Positions 39,531 to 48,461 of a stretch of 64,000 bases of DNA are shown here, piece by piece. The position numbers were made by a program, and so were the translations under genes. Source of the DNA: Tahibacter soli. GTDB lineage: Bacteria; Pseudomonadota; Gammaproteobacteria; Xanthomonadales; Rhodanobacteraceae. The notes below the pieces were generated by a model. That model ran no database searches, was not told the origin of the DNA, and worked only from the letters and a program-made list of their open reading frames with translations. Each line of letters opens with the position of its first letter. Positions within the stretch are counted from its first letter, which is position 1. The stretch lies in NCBI RefSeq assembly GCF_025717065.2, contig NZ_JAOVZO020000008.1:1-64000 (forward strand), read 5' to 3'.

Positions 39531-40010
39531 ATGACCATCCAGATCGGCGACACCGTACCTTCCGCCACGCTCAATGTCGTTCGCGACGGCGTGCAGGCGA
39601 TCACCACCGACGAAATCTTCAACGACCGCAAGGTCGTGCTGTTCTCGGTGCCCGGCGCGTTCACGCCGACCTGCTCGGCCAAGCATCTGCCGGGCTATGT
39701 GGAAAAGTTCGCAGAATTCAAGAATCGCGGCATCGACGTCGCGTGCGTCGCCGTCAACGACGCGTTCGTCATGAAGGCGTGGGCGAAGGATCAGAACGTG
39801 CCGACCGACCTCATGATGCTCGCCGACGGCAACGCGAACTTCGCGCGCGCGCTCGGCCTCGACTTCGACGCCACCGCGTTCGGCATGGGCGTGCGCTCCA
39901 AGCGGTTCGCACTGTACGCCGAGAACGGCGTGGTCAAGACGCTTTCCGTCGAAGCGCCGGGCGAATTCTCGGTGTCGGGCGCGCAGGTGATGCTGGACGC
40001 GATCGGATGA
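39531..40010 (+). CDS. peroxiredoxin (Prx5 / type II, redoxin family)
   Basis: A 159-aa atypical peroxiredoxin that reduces peroxides. The peroxidatic cysteine lies in SVPGAFTPTCSAKHLPG (near C48), with the threonine and proline of the active site before it. VNDAFVMKAWAK and GNANFARALGLDFDATAFGMG are typical of the Prx5/AhpE-like bacterial type II group. No glutaredoxin fusion is present. The ATG at 39531 starts the conserved MTIQIGDTVP. The stop overlaps the next gene by ATGA. It diverges from hsp20. Confidence 0.94.
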   Translation: MTIQIGDTVPSATLNVVRDGVQAITTDEIFNDRKVVLFSVPGAFTPTCSAKHLPGYVEKFAEFKNRGIDVACVAVNDAFVMKAWAKDQNVPTDLMMLADGNANFARALGLDFDATAFGMGVRSKRFALYAENGVVKTLSVEAPGEFSVSGAQVMLDAIG

Positions 40011-40237
40011 ACCTCGATCCGGGCACGTTCGTCGCCATCTGGTTCGCACTGCTGTTCGTGATGAACGCGCTGCCGGCGATCATCGTGTTCGGCTCGAACC
40101 GCGCCGTCGGCAACGATCGCGTGCTGTGGATCGTCGCCGTGCTGTTCACGTCGTGGGTCGGCTTTCTCGCGTTCATGGTCGTCACGACGCTCAAGCCCGA
40201 AGGGCTCGCGCTCAAGCCGCCGCCGACACGGCGCTGA
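40007..40237 (+). CDS. small two-TM membrane protein, unknown function
   Basis: A 76-aa protein with two membrane segments (VAIWFALLFVMNALPAIIVF, about 9-28, and VLWIVAVLFTSWVGFLAFMV, about 41-60), with a short charged loop (SNRAVGNDR) between and a Pro/Lys tail. The arrangement resembles the superinfection-immunity/YqaE-like or DUF-type small membrane proteins with WIVAVLFTSWVGF, but I cannot assign a family. The ATGA overlap with the peroxiredoxin gene supports that it is real and co-translated. Confidence 0.82.
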   Translation: MNLDPGTFVAIWFALLFVMNALPAIIVFGSNRAVGNDRVLWIVAVLFTSWVGFLAFMVVTTLKPEGLALKPPPTRR

Positions 40238-40360
40238 CCATGCGGTGTAACCGTACTGTCGCCGCCGCACGCCATTCTCGCGGCGGCGGCCGTTGCGTCC
40301 CGCGGAGTACGCTCCGAGAATGACCGACGGACGCTGTCCGTCCATTCAGGGGCTACATCG

Positions 40361-43300
40361 ATGAATCGTTCCTCGCGCTTGCCGCATCGGCGAGCCGCGC
40401 TCGTCTGCGCGCTCTCCACGCTTCTTGCTCCCTGTGCATTCGCGCAGGTTTCGCTGACGGCGCTCGACGCGCCGTACGCTCAGAACTTCGACACGCTGCC
40501 GGCCACCGGCTCGACGACCTGGTCGAACAACACCACGATCGCCGGCTGGTACCACGCGCGTACCGGCACCGGCACGACCGTCGTCGCGAACGACGGCGCG
40601 AACAACGCCGGCAACCTGTACAGCTACGGCACCGGCAGCGCGAGCGATCGCGCGCTCGGCTCGGTCGGTTCCGGCAACGCCGCAGTCGGCAGCCTGTTCT
40701 GGGGCGTGCGCCTGAAGAACAACACCGGCAGCACGATCACCTCGCTCGACGTCGCCTACACCGGCGAGCAGTGGCGCAACGGCGCCGCGGCCGCGCAGAC
40801 CGTCGCCGTCTCGTACCTCACCGGCACGACGCTGACCGGCTCGCTCGCCGAATTCCAGAACGCCGGCACTGCCGTCGCCGCGCTCGATTTCGCCAGCCCG
40901 ATCACGGGCGGCACGGCCGGCGCGCTCAACGGCAACGCCGCCGCGAACCGCACCGCCAAGAGCGCCACGATCACCGGCCTCAACATCGCCAACGGCGCCG
41001 AGATCATGCTGCGCTGGTCCGACCCCGATCACGGCGGCGCCGACCACGGCCTCGCGATCGACGACGTCACCGTCACGCCGCACGGCAGCGGCCCGCAGCC
41101 CCTGTCGATCAGCGTCGGCAACGCGAGCGTCAACGAAGGCAACAGCGGCACCGTGATCGCGTCGTTCACCGTCAGCCTCAACCAGCCTGCCGCAGCCGGC
41201 GGCGTGACCTTCGACATCGCGACCGCCGACGGCACGGCCACGGCCGCATCGAACGACTACGTCGCGCGTTCGCTGACCGGACAGACGATCGCGGCCGGCG
41301 CGACGAGCTACACGTTCGACGTGACGGTCAACGGCGACACGGCCCCAGAGTCCGACGAGACCTTCCGCGTCGTGCTGTCGAACGTCGCCGGCGCACAGGT
41401 CGCCGACGGCGAAGGCCAAGGCACGATCGTCAACGACGACGGCCTCACGATCGCGAAGATCCACGACGTGCAGGGCAACGGCGCCGTGTCGCCGCTCCCC
41501 GGCGGCACGTCGGTCACGGTCGAAGGCGTGGTCGTCGGCAACTACCAGGGCAGCGGCAAGCTGTCGGGCTTTTTCCTGCAGGAAGAGGACGCCGACGCCG
41601 ACGCCGATCCGGCGACGTCCGAAGGCATCTTCGTGTTCTGCCAGGCATGCCCCACCGTCGTCGCCGAAGGCCAGCGCGTGCGCGCGACCGGCGTCGTCAG
41701 CGAGTTCTTCGGCCTGACCGAGATCACCGCGGACACCGCCGGTTCCGTCGTCATCACCGACGCCGGCAACAACCTTTCGAGCGTGACGCCCGCGACGATC
41801 AGCCTGCCGATCGCCGGCAGCGTCGACGCGTACTACGAAGCGCGCGAAGGCATGCTCGTGCGGTTCGCCGAACCGCTCGTCGTGTCGGAATACTTCGAGC
41901 TCGCGCGCTACGGCCAGATCGAGCTGTACCAGGGCGATCGCCCGCGCCAGTACACCGAGGACAACGCGCCGAACAACGCCGCCTACGCGGCGCATCTGGA
42001 AACGCTGTCGCGCCGCCGCGTCGTGCTCGACGATGAAAACAATGTGGAAAATTGGCCACTCACGCTGCCCGAAGGCAACCAGTACCTCTATCACCCGCAC
42101 GCGAACGGCGGCTTCTCGGTCGGCACGCACGGCGCGGACTTCTTCCGCGGCGGCGACCGCGTCGACAACCTCACCGGCGTGCTGCACTGGTCGTTCGCCG
42201 GCGGTCCGAGCGAAGACGCGTGGCGCATCCGTCCGACGCAGGCGAACCCCGTGGTCTTCACGCCGGTCAATACGCGTTCGGCGACCGCGCCCGACGTCGG
42301 CGGCGCGATCAAGGCCGCGAGCGTCAACGTGCTCAACTACTTCACGACGATCGACACCACGTCGAGCACGTCGTCCGGCCCGTGCGGCCCGAGCGGCGGC
42401 CAGGACTGCCGCGGCGCCGACAGCGCGGTCGAACTTGCGCGCCAGCGCGAACGCACGTCGATCGTGCTGTGCGGCCTCGATGCCGACGTCGTCGGTCTCG
42501 TCGAAATCGAGAACGGTTCGACGACGGCGGCGCTCGACGACCTCGTCGGCGCGGTCAACACGCGCTGCGGCGGCGCGCATCCGTATGCGACCGTCAACGC
42601 CGGCAACTCGGTCGGCACCGACGCGATCCGCGTCGCGATCGCGTACCGCACCGGCGTGCTCTCGCCGGTCGGCACCGCGAAGATCGACACCGACGCGATC
42701 CACAACCGCCCGCCGACCGCGCAGACGTTCGACGTGGTCGACGCGACGAATCCGGCGTTCGGCGAGCGCTTCACGGTCGTGGCGAACCACTTCAAGTCGA
42801 AGAGTTGCTCGGGCGCGGGCGGCGGCGACGCCGACAGCGGCGACGGCCAGGCGTGCTACGCGAGCCGCCGCAACGCGCAGGCCGCGCGCCTTGTCACGTG
42901 GATCAACGCAACGGTGATTCCGGCCGCGGCCGACACCGACGTCCTGCTGCTCGGCGACTTCAACTCGTACGCGAAGGAAACGCCGGTGACGACGCTCGCG
43001 TCGAGCGGCTATGTCGACCTCCTGCGCGAGCTCGGCGGACCGACCGCGTACTCGTACCTGTTCGACGGCCAGCTCGGCCATCTCGACTACGCGTTCGCGA
43101 ACGCGTCGCTCGCGCCGCAGGTGGTCGGCATCGCGCCGTGGCACATCAACGCCGACGAGCTGCCGCAGCTCGACTACAGCGACGACGTGAAGGACACCGG
43201 CGAAGCGGCGTACGAGGAAGAGCCGAACGGCGATGCGATGTCGCCGCCGCGCACGCTGTTCGAAGCCGCGACGCCGTACCGCGCGTCGGATCACGATCCG

Positions 43301-43369
43301 GTGCTGGTCGGGCTGTTCGCGACGGGCGCCCCGGACGTGATCTTCGAAGACGGGTTCGAGACGAACTGA
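40361..43369 (+). CDS. large secreted ExeM/NucH-type endonuclease with Calx-beta domain
   Basis: A 1002-aa secreted protein. Signal peptide to about residue 29 (LLAPCAFAQ). An N-terminal region (30-240) resembling a carbohydrate- or adhesion-type beta domain leads to a Calx-beta repeat (about 245-365, SVNEGNSGTVIASFTVSL). An OB-fold region (about 370-480) and an endonuclease/exonuclease/phosphatase domain (about 640-990) follow. The last carries LVEIENGS (near 713), VVANHFKSKSC, LLLGDFNSYAKE and YRASDHDPVLVGL. This is the layout of ExeM/NucH extracellular DNases, which act on environmental or biofilm DNA. It ends PDVIFEDGFETN, a putative sorting tag. A terminator follows at 43398-43426. Confidence 0.93.
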   Translation: MNRSSRLPHRRAALVCALSTLLAPCAFAQVSLTALDAPYAQNFDTLPATGSTTWSNNTTIAGWYHARTGTGTTVVANDGANNAGNLYSYGTGSASDRALGSVGSGNAAVGSLFWGVRLKNNTGSTITSLDVAYTGEQWRNGAAAAQTVAVSYLTGTTLTGSLAEFQNAGTAVAALDFASPITGGTAGALNGNAAANRTAKSATITGLNIANGAEIMLRWSDPDHGGADHGLAIDDVTVTPHGSGPQPLSISVGNASVNEGNSGTVIASFTVSLNQPAAAGGVTFDIATADGTATAASNDYVARSLTGQTIAAGATSYTFDVTVNGDTAPESDETFRVVLSNVAGAQVADGEGQGTIVNDDGLTIAKIHDVQGNGAVSPLPGGTSVTVEGVVVGNYQGSGKLSGFFLQEEDADADADPATSEGIFVFCQACPTVVAEGQRVRATGVVSEFFGLTEITADTAGSVVITDAGNNLSSVTPATISLPIAGSVDAYYEAREGMLVRFAEPLVVSEYFELARYGQIELYQGDRPRQYTEDNAPNNAAYAAHLETLSRRRVVLDDENNVENWPLTLPEGNQYLYHPHANGGFSVGTHGADFFRGGDRVDNLTGVLHWSFAGGPSEDAWRIRPTQANPVVFTPVNTRSATAPDVGGAIKAASVNVLNYFTTIDTTSSTSSGPCGPSGGQDCRGADSAVELARQRERTSIVLCGLDADVVGLVEIENGSTTAALDDLVGAVNTRCGGAHPYATVNAGNSVGTDAIRVAIAYRTGVLSPVGTAKIDTDAIHNRPPTAQTFDVVDATNPAFGERFTVVANHFKSKSCSGAGGGDADSGDGQACYASRRNAQAARLVTWINATVIPAAADTDVLLLGDFNSYAKETPVTTLASSGYVDLLRELGGPTAYSYLFDGQLGHLDYAFANASLAPQVVGIAPWHINADELPQLDYSDDVKDTGEAAYEEEPNGDAMSPPRTLFEAATPYRASDHDPVLVGLFATGAPDVIFEDGFETN

Positions 43370-43397
43370 GCGCTGTCCGCGACGTTTGAACGAAATC

Positions 43398-43426
43398 CCC
43401 GCGGGTGCGAGCCCGCGGGTTTTTTA
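43398..43426 (+). terminator. intrinsic terminator of the nuclease gene
   Basis: CCCGCGGG (43398-43405), loop TGCGAG, CCCGCGGG (43412-43419), then a run of T's (43420-43426). It lies 28 bp after the nuclease stop on the plus strand. Confidence 0.92.
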
Positions 43427-43460
43427 TTGACGCGACCGTCGAATCAGATCGTGCATTCCC

Positions 43461-43491
43461 AAAAAGAAACCCCGGCCGAGGGCCGGGGTTT
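43461..43491 (-). terminator. intrinsic terminator of gyrA
   Basis: On the minus strand: AAACCCCGGCC, loop CTC, GGCCGGGGTTT (43491 down to 43467), followed by CTTTTT (43466-43461). It lies 23 bp beyond the gyrA stop and faces the nuclease terminator, so the convergent pair is insulated on both sides. Confidence 0.92.
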
Positions 43492-43514
43492 CGACGAGAG
43501 CACGATGCGCGGGC

Positions 43515-46154
43515 CTATTCGCCGGCCGGCGGCGTCTCGTCTGCTTGCGGCGCCTCACCGTCAATGGACGGCGGGGTCACGTCGTCGGCGGGCGTCTCCG
43601 CGTCGCCTTCGTCGTCCTCGCCGCCGAGCGCCTCGATGCGCACGACGCCCGCGAGCGCTTCGCTGTCGGGCAGGCGGATCAGCGTGACGCCTTGCGTGTT
43701 GCGGCCCACGCGCGCGACTTCCGCGGCGCGCGTGCGCACCAGCGTGCCCTGGTTCGACACCAGCATCAGCTCCTGCGTGTCGCTGATCTGCACCGCCGCG
43801 ACGAGCGCGCCGTTGCGCTCGGAGCACTGGATCGCGATCACGCCCTGCGTGCCGCGGCCCTTGCGCGGATAGTCGTCGAGCGGCGTGCGCTTGCCGTAGC
43901 CGCGTTCGGTCGCCGTCAGCACGTCGCCCTCGCCTTCGGTCACCACGAGCGACACCACTTCCGAGGCGTCCGTCAGCTTCATGCCGCGCACGCCGTGCGC
44001 GACGCGGCCCATCGGACGCACTTCGTCTTCGGCGAAGCGCACGGCCTTGCCGTTCGACGCGAACATCAGCACGTCGCGCGTGCCGTCGGTCAGCGCGACG
44101 CCGACGAGACCGTCGCCGTCGTCGAGATCGATCGCGCGGATGCCGTTCGCGCGCGGCCGCGAGTAGTCGGCCAGCGACGTCTTCTTGACCGTGCCTTGGC
44201 GCGTGGCGAAGAACACGTAGCGGTCGGCCGGAAATTCGCGCACCGGCTGCACGGCTTGAATCTTTTCGTCCGATTCCAACGGCAGGAGGTTCACGATCGG
44301 CTTGCCGCGCGACCCCGGGCCCGCGTCGGGAATCTGGTACACCTTGAGCCAGAACACGCGGCCGCTCGAGGTGAACGTGAGCAGCGTGTCGTGCGTGTTG
44401 ACGATCCAGATCTGCGAGACGAAGTCTTCTTCCTTCACCGCCGTGGCCGAACGGCCCTTGCCGCCGCGCTTCTGCGCGCGGTACGCGCTGATCGGCTGGC
44501 GCTTGACGTACCCCGTGTGCGACAGCGTGACGACGACGTTCTCCGGCTCGATCAGGTCGAGCACGTCGAGGTCTTCCTGGCTCGCCTGGATCAGCGTGCG
44601 GCGCTCGTCGCCGAACGCCTCTTTCACCTCGAGCAGTTCGCCGCGGATCAGCGCGAGCAGCACTTCCGGATCGGAAAGAATCTCGATCAGGCCGCGGATC
44701 GTTTCGAGCAGCGCCTTGTATTCGTCGGTGAGCTTGTCCTGTTCGAGGCCGGTCAGGCGCGACAGGCGCATTTCCAGGATTTCCTTCGCCTGGATTTCCG
44801 ACAGCTGGTAGCCGCCCTCGCCGAGGCCGTCGGTCGACAGCGCGTCTTCGGGCCGCGAGAAATCGGAACCGGCCGCCGCGAGCAGCGCGCTGACGAGACC
44901 CGGCTCCCAGCGCCGCGACAGCATGCGCTGGCGCGCGATTTCGGGCGACTGCGACGTGCGGATCAGCTCGATCATCTCGTCGATGTTCGCGAGCGCGACG
45001 GTCAGGCCTTCGAGGATGTGCGCGCGGGCGCGCGCCTTGCGCAGTTCGAAGATCGTCCGGCGCGTGACCACTTCGCGGCGATGGCGGATGAACGCCTCGA
45101 GGATTTCCTTCAGGCCGAGGAGTTTCGGCTGGCCGTCGACGAGCGCGACCATGTTGATGCCGAACGTCACCTGCAGCTGCGTCTGCTGGAACAGATTGTT
45201 GAGCAGCACGTCGGCCATCGTGTCGCGGCGCACTTCGATGACGACGCGCATGCCGTCCTTGTCGGACTCGTCGCGCAGGCCGTCCGGCGCGATGCCTTCG
45301 ATGCGCTTTTCCTTGTGCAGCTCGGCGATCTTCTCGATCAGCCGCGCCTTGTTCACCTGGTACGGCAGCTCGTGGACGATGATCGCTTCGCGGCCGTTCG
45401 AATCGGTTTCGATCTCGACCTTCGCGCGCACGAGAATGCGGCCGCGGCCGGTTCTATACGCTTCCACAATGCCCGAAGCGCCGTTGATGATGCCGCCGGT
45501 CGGGAAATCGGGGCCGGTGACGTGGCGCATCAGTTCGTCGACGGTCAGTTCCGGCTCGTCGATCAGCGCGATCGTCGCGTTGATGACTTCGGACAGATTG
45601 TGCGGCGGCACGTTCGTGGCCATGCCGACCGCGATGCCGGCCGAGCCGTTGACGAGCAGGTTCGGCACGCGCGTCGGCAGCACCGTCGGCTCGAATTCCT
45701 TTTCGTCGTAGTTCGGCTGGAAATCGACGGTTTCCTTGTCGATGTCGGCGAGCAGTTCGGAGGCGATCTTTTCGAGGCGGCACTCGGTGTAGCGCATCGC
45801 CGCGGCTTCGTCGCCGTCGATCGAGCCGAAGTTGCCCTGGCCGTCGACGAGCGGGTAGCGCAGGGAGAAATCCTGCGCCATGCGCACGAGCGTGTCGTAG
45901 ATCGACGAGTCGCCGTGCGGATGGAATTTGCCCATCACGTCGCCGACGATGCGCGCGCACTTGACGTAGGGGCGGTTCCAGAAGTTGTTCGCTTCGTACA
46001 TGCCGAACAGCACGCGCCGGTGGACCGGTTTCAGGCCGTCGCGCACGTCCGGGAGGGCGCGTCCCACGATCACGCTCATCGCGTAATCGAGGTAGCTCTG
46101 TTTCATCTCGTCTTCGATGTTGACGCGAATAACTTCTTTGGCTAGTTCCGCCAT
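43515..46154 (-). CDS. gyrA: DNA gyrase subunit A
   Basis: An 879-aa GyrA. It breaks and rejoins DNA in the gyrase heterotetramer with GyrB. The N-terminal breakage-reunion domain has the catalytic tyrosine Y122 ([10 protein letters not shown]). The quinolone-resistance region carries S83 and D87 ([12 protein letters not shown]), the wild-type residues in E. coli numbering. The GyrA box is QKRGGKG and the C-terminal beta-pinwheel has six blades. An acidic tail ([15 protein letters not shown]) ends the protein. The ATG at 46154 starts [15 protein letters not shown]; the frame upstream is not conserved. Confidence 0.97.
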   Translation of the reverse strand: MAELAKEVIRVNIEDEMKQSYLDYAMSVIVGRALPDVRDGLKPVHRRVLFGMYEANNFWNRPYVKCARIVGDVMGKFHPHGDSSIYDTLVRMAQDFSLRYPLVDGQGNFGSIDGDEAAAMRYTECRLEKIASELLADIDKETVDFQPNYDEKEFEPTVLPTRVPNLLVNGSAGIAVGMATNVPPHNLSEVINATIALIDEPELTVDELMRHVTGPDFPTGGIINGASGIVEAYRTGRGRILVRAKVEIETDSNGREAIIVHELPYQVNKARLIEKIAELHKEKRIEGIAPDGLRDESDKDGMRVVIEVRRDTMADVLLNNLFQQTQLQVTFGINMVALVDGQPKLLGLKEILEAFIRHRREVVTRRTIFELRKARARAHILEGLTVALANIDEMIELIRTSQSPEIARQRMLSRRWEPGLVSALLAAAGSDFSRPEDALSTDGLGEGGYQLSEIQAKEILEMRLSRLTGLEQDKLTDEYKALLETIRGLIEILSDPEVLLALIRGELLEVKEAFGDERRTLIQASQEDLDVLDLIEPENVVVTLSHTGYVKRQPISAYRAQKRGGKGRSATAVKEEDFVSQIWIVNTHDTLLTFTSSGRVFWLKVYQIPDAGPGSRGKPIVNLLPLESDEKIQAVQPVREFPADRYVFFATRQGTVKKTSLADYSRPRANGIRAIDLDDGDGLVGVALTDGTRDVLMFASNGKAVRFAEDEVRPMGRVAHGVRGMKLTDASEVVSLVVTEGEGDVLTATERGYGKRTPLDDYPRKGRGTQGVIAIQCSERNGALVAAVQISDTQELMLVSNQGTLVRTRAAEVARVGRNTQGVTLIRLPDSEALAGVVRIEALGGEDDEGDAETPADDVTPPSIDGEAPQADETPPAGE

Positions 46155-46304
46155 CGGGGTTCCATGTCCACAGTGCTGCAAAGAGGCCGACGCCGGGGCG
46201 TGTCCCCGGGCGTTGAACGAACGCGGAAGCATACCATATGACGGAGGGTCAGGTCTGCACGGAAGCCTTTGTTTTCCCGGGGCAATTCACCCCCGAAACC
46301 GGGC

Positions 46305-48461
46305 CTACAGGCGCTTGAGTTCCTGTGCCAGAAACACCGGCAATTCCGCGGCCTCGAACTGCGTGCGGAACAGCGGCACGGCGAAGCGGTAGCGCTCGTC
46401 CGTGCGGGCGAGCACGAACGCGAGCGAAAGCCGCGCGAACGCGCGCCGCAGCGCTTCGACGTCGGCCGCGGCGCCCGCGCCTTCGACCAGCGCGACGATG
46501 TCGGCGAGCGTCGTTTCGCCGTTCGCGGCGACGCGGTAGACGACGATGCGGTCGAGCCGAGACGCGGCCTCGTCCTGGCTCAGCCGCCCCCAGCCGGCGA
46601 TCGCGTCGAGCGTCGCCTGCGAGCGCAGCGCGCGGTCCAGATGCGGCGCCTCGATCACGGTTTCGCCGCGCTCGAGCGCTTCCAGGCACTCCTGGCACAG
46701 GATTGCGACGAGGTTCGCGCGCCGGCCGCTCGCCTCCACCAGCCGCTCGACCAGCGACGGATCGGCGAAGCGCAGGTTCAGGAGCGCGAGCGGCACGGTC
46801 GCCAGATCGCGGCAGGCGTCGGGTTCGAGCGCGCCGACCGTGATCACCTCGCCGAAGTTGCGCAGCGGCGACTGGTAGTCGAGCGCCGCCGCGGCGTACA
46901 AATCCCAAAATCCTGCGAGCAGGAAATGGCAGCGTCCCTCTTCGGATATCGCCCGCAGCGCCGCCAGTTCGCGATAGTCGTGCGCGGCGTCGTGCCGGAA
47001 GAACGGATCGGCCTCGTCGATCAGCAGCAACAGGCGCTTGCCGCCGTGCGCGCGCGCCAGATGCGCGACGATCGCGTCGAGACCGCTGTCGGCCGGCAGT
47101 TCGCATTGCGCGGCCAGGCGCGGCAGCAGGCGGTGATCGCGCAGCGAGACGTAGACGCACGCGAGCTGGGGATGCTCGCGCAGGCGCCGTTCGATCGCCT
47201 TCATCAGGCTGGTCTTGCCGAGCTGCCGACCGCCCACGAGGAGATAGTTGCCGGGCTCGCGCAGGATCACGCGCGACAACAGCGCCTCGCGGCCGAAGAA
47301 CGACGAGGGCCGCGCGACGCCACCGCGCGTCTGGTAGGGCGAAATGCGCGTCACCTTGAGCTGCTGCGCCATCTGCCGCAGCAGCACGCGCACCGGATCG
47401 CGTTCGAGCAGCCAGGCGGTCTGCGCTTCCACGCCGATGCAAACGTACAAGTTGCTGCGATCGCCGCACCAGGCGCGCAGCGCGCCGGCGTCTGCGGCGG
47501 CGGGTACGAACGCGAGCAGTACGTCGAGTCCGGTCTGCACCTGGCGCAGCGGACGCACGAGTTGGGCGCCGTCGAGATCGTCCGGCGGAAACCACACGAG
47601 GCAGCGCTCCAGCGTCACCGGCAGTTCGAGCGGAAAGCGCCACTCGAACACGTCGCCGGGCAGCGGCCAGCCGCTCGCGCGTTCGCTGCGCGCGCCGACG
47701 CGCAGCGCGAGCATCGCCGCGCGCTGTTCGGCCGCGAGCGCGGCGTAGCCGATCGCGTCGCGCCAGTCGGCCGGCTGCACGCGCGCGGCGGCCAGCGTGT
47801 CGTCGCGGCGCCGCAGCAAGCCCAGTGCGCGGTCGATGCGCGCGAGCGCGCCGATCGGCTGGCGCAAGAGGCGCGACGGGTCGCGCTGGATCGGCGCGAT
47901 CAACGGATGGCGCAGCACCAGCAGCAGTCCCAGCCCGATCGCGATCGCCACGCCGCCGAGCACGATCAGCGTCAGCCAGCGCGCGGTGGTGTCGACCGGC
48001 GGCGGCAGCGGCGCATGGCAGTTCAACGGCAGGTACGACTCGGGCAGCGGCGGCGAGCCGGGCATGCAATCCCAGTTCAGCGTTTTCGGGTCGAGACGAT
48101 GCACGACGCGCAGGCCGCCCAGCGCCTCGGCATAGCGCACGTTGGGACGCACGGTCGCGACGATCTCGTAGTCGGCCGACGAAGTGACGTCGAACACCTT
48201 GCCCGACAGCGGCACGTCGAGCACGGCCAGATCGCGCGGCCACTCGCCGTTCTCGCTGGCGTACATGTTCAGGTGCATGCGCAGCGGCACCAGCTCGCTC
48301 CATCCGTTGGCGAGGATGGCCGCCGCGCGCGGGTCCGCCACGGCCTGCTTGCCGGCGCTCGCGGCCGGGTACCACTGGCGCATCGCGAGCGGAACGCCGA
48401 TGAGCAGCAGCGCCACGGCGATCAGCGCGTAGCGCAGCCAGGCCGGCAGCGACCGGATCAT
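46305..48461 (-). CDS. two-TM ATPase with pilin-like exported segment and STAND-like AAA domain
   Basis: A 718-aa membrane ATPase I cannot assign to a named system. Residues 11-27 are TM1 (YALIAVALLLIGVPLAM). Residues 28-160 are predicted outside the cytoplasm and contain a pilin-like stretch (LRMHLNMYASENGEWPRDLA, 60-79) and a cysteine pair (C132, C148). Residues 162-184 are TM2. An uncharacterised cytoplasmic region (185-385) precedes the ATPase domain: FFGRE (388-392), Walker A GGRQLGKTS (410-418), Walker B LLLLIDEADPFF (477-488). A winged-helix-like tail (about 638-705) ends the protein. The ATG overlaps the stop of the HTH gene upstream (ATGA), so the two are made together. STAND-type ATPases act as signalling switches; that role here is inference. 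Confidence 0.85.
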   Translation of the reverse strand: MIRSLPAWLRYALIAVALLLIGVPLAMRQWYPAASAGKQAVADPRAAAILANGWSELVPLRMHLNMYASENGEWPRDLAVLDVPLSGKVFDVTSSADYEIVATVRPNVRYAEALGGLRVVHRLDPKTLNWDCMPGSPPLPESYLPLNCHAPLPPPVDTTARWLTLIVLGGVAIAIGLGLLLVLRHPLIAPIQRDPSRLLRQPIGALARIDRALGLLRRRDDTLAAARVQPADWRDAIGYAALAAEQRAAMLALRVGARSERASGWPLPGDVFEWRFPLELPVTLERCLVWFPPDDLDGAQLVRPLRQVQTGLDVLLAFVPAAADAGALRAWCGDRSNLYVCIGVEAQTAWLLERDPVRVLLRQMAQQLKVTRISPYQTRGGVARPSSFFGREALLSRVILREPGNYLLVGGRQLGKTSLMKAIERRLREHPQLACVYVSLRDHRLLPRLAAQCELPADSGLDAIVAHLARAHGGKRLLLLIDEADPFFRHDAAHDYRELAALRAISEEGRCHFLLAGFWDLYAAAALDYQSPLRNFGEVITVGALEPDACRDLATVPLALLNLRFADPSLVERLVEASGRRANLVAILCQECLEALERGETVIEAPHLDRALRSQATLDAIAGWGRLSQDEAASRLDRIVVYRVAANGETTLADIVALVEGAGAAADVEALRRAFARLSLAFVLARTDERYRFAVPLFRTQFEAAELPVFLAQELKRL

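Noticed and set aside
43545-46145. An 866-codon plus-strand open frame opposite gyrA
   Set aside because: Antisense shadow; gyrA is clear on the minus strand and the plus-strand peptide shows no domain.
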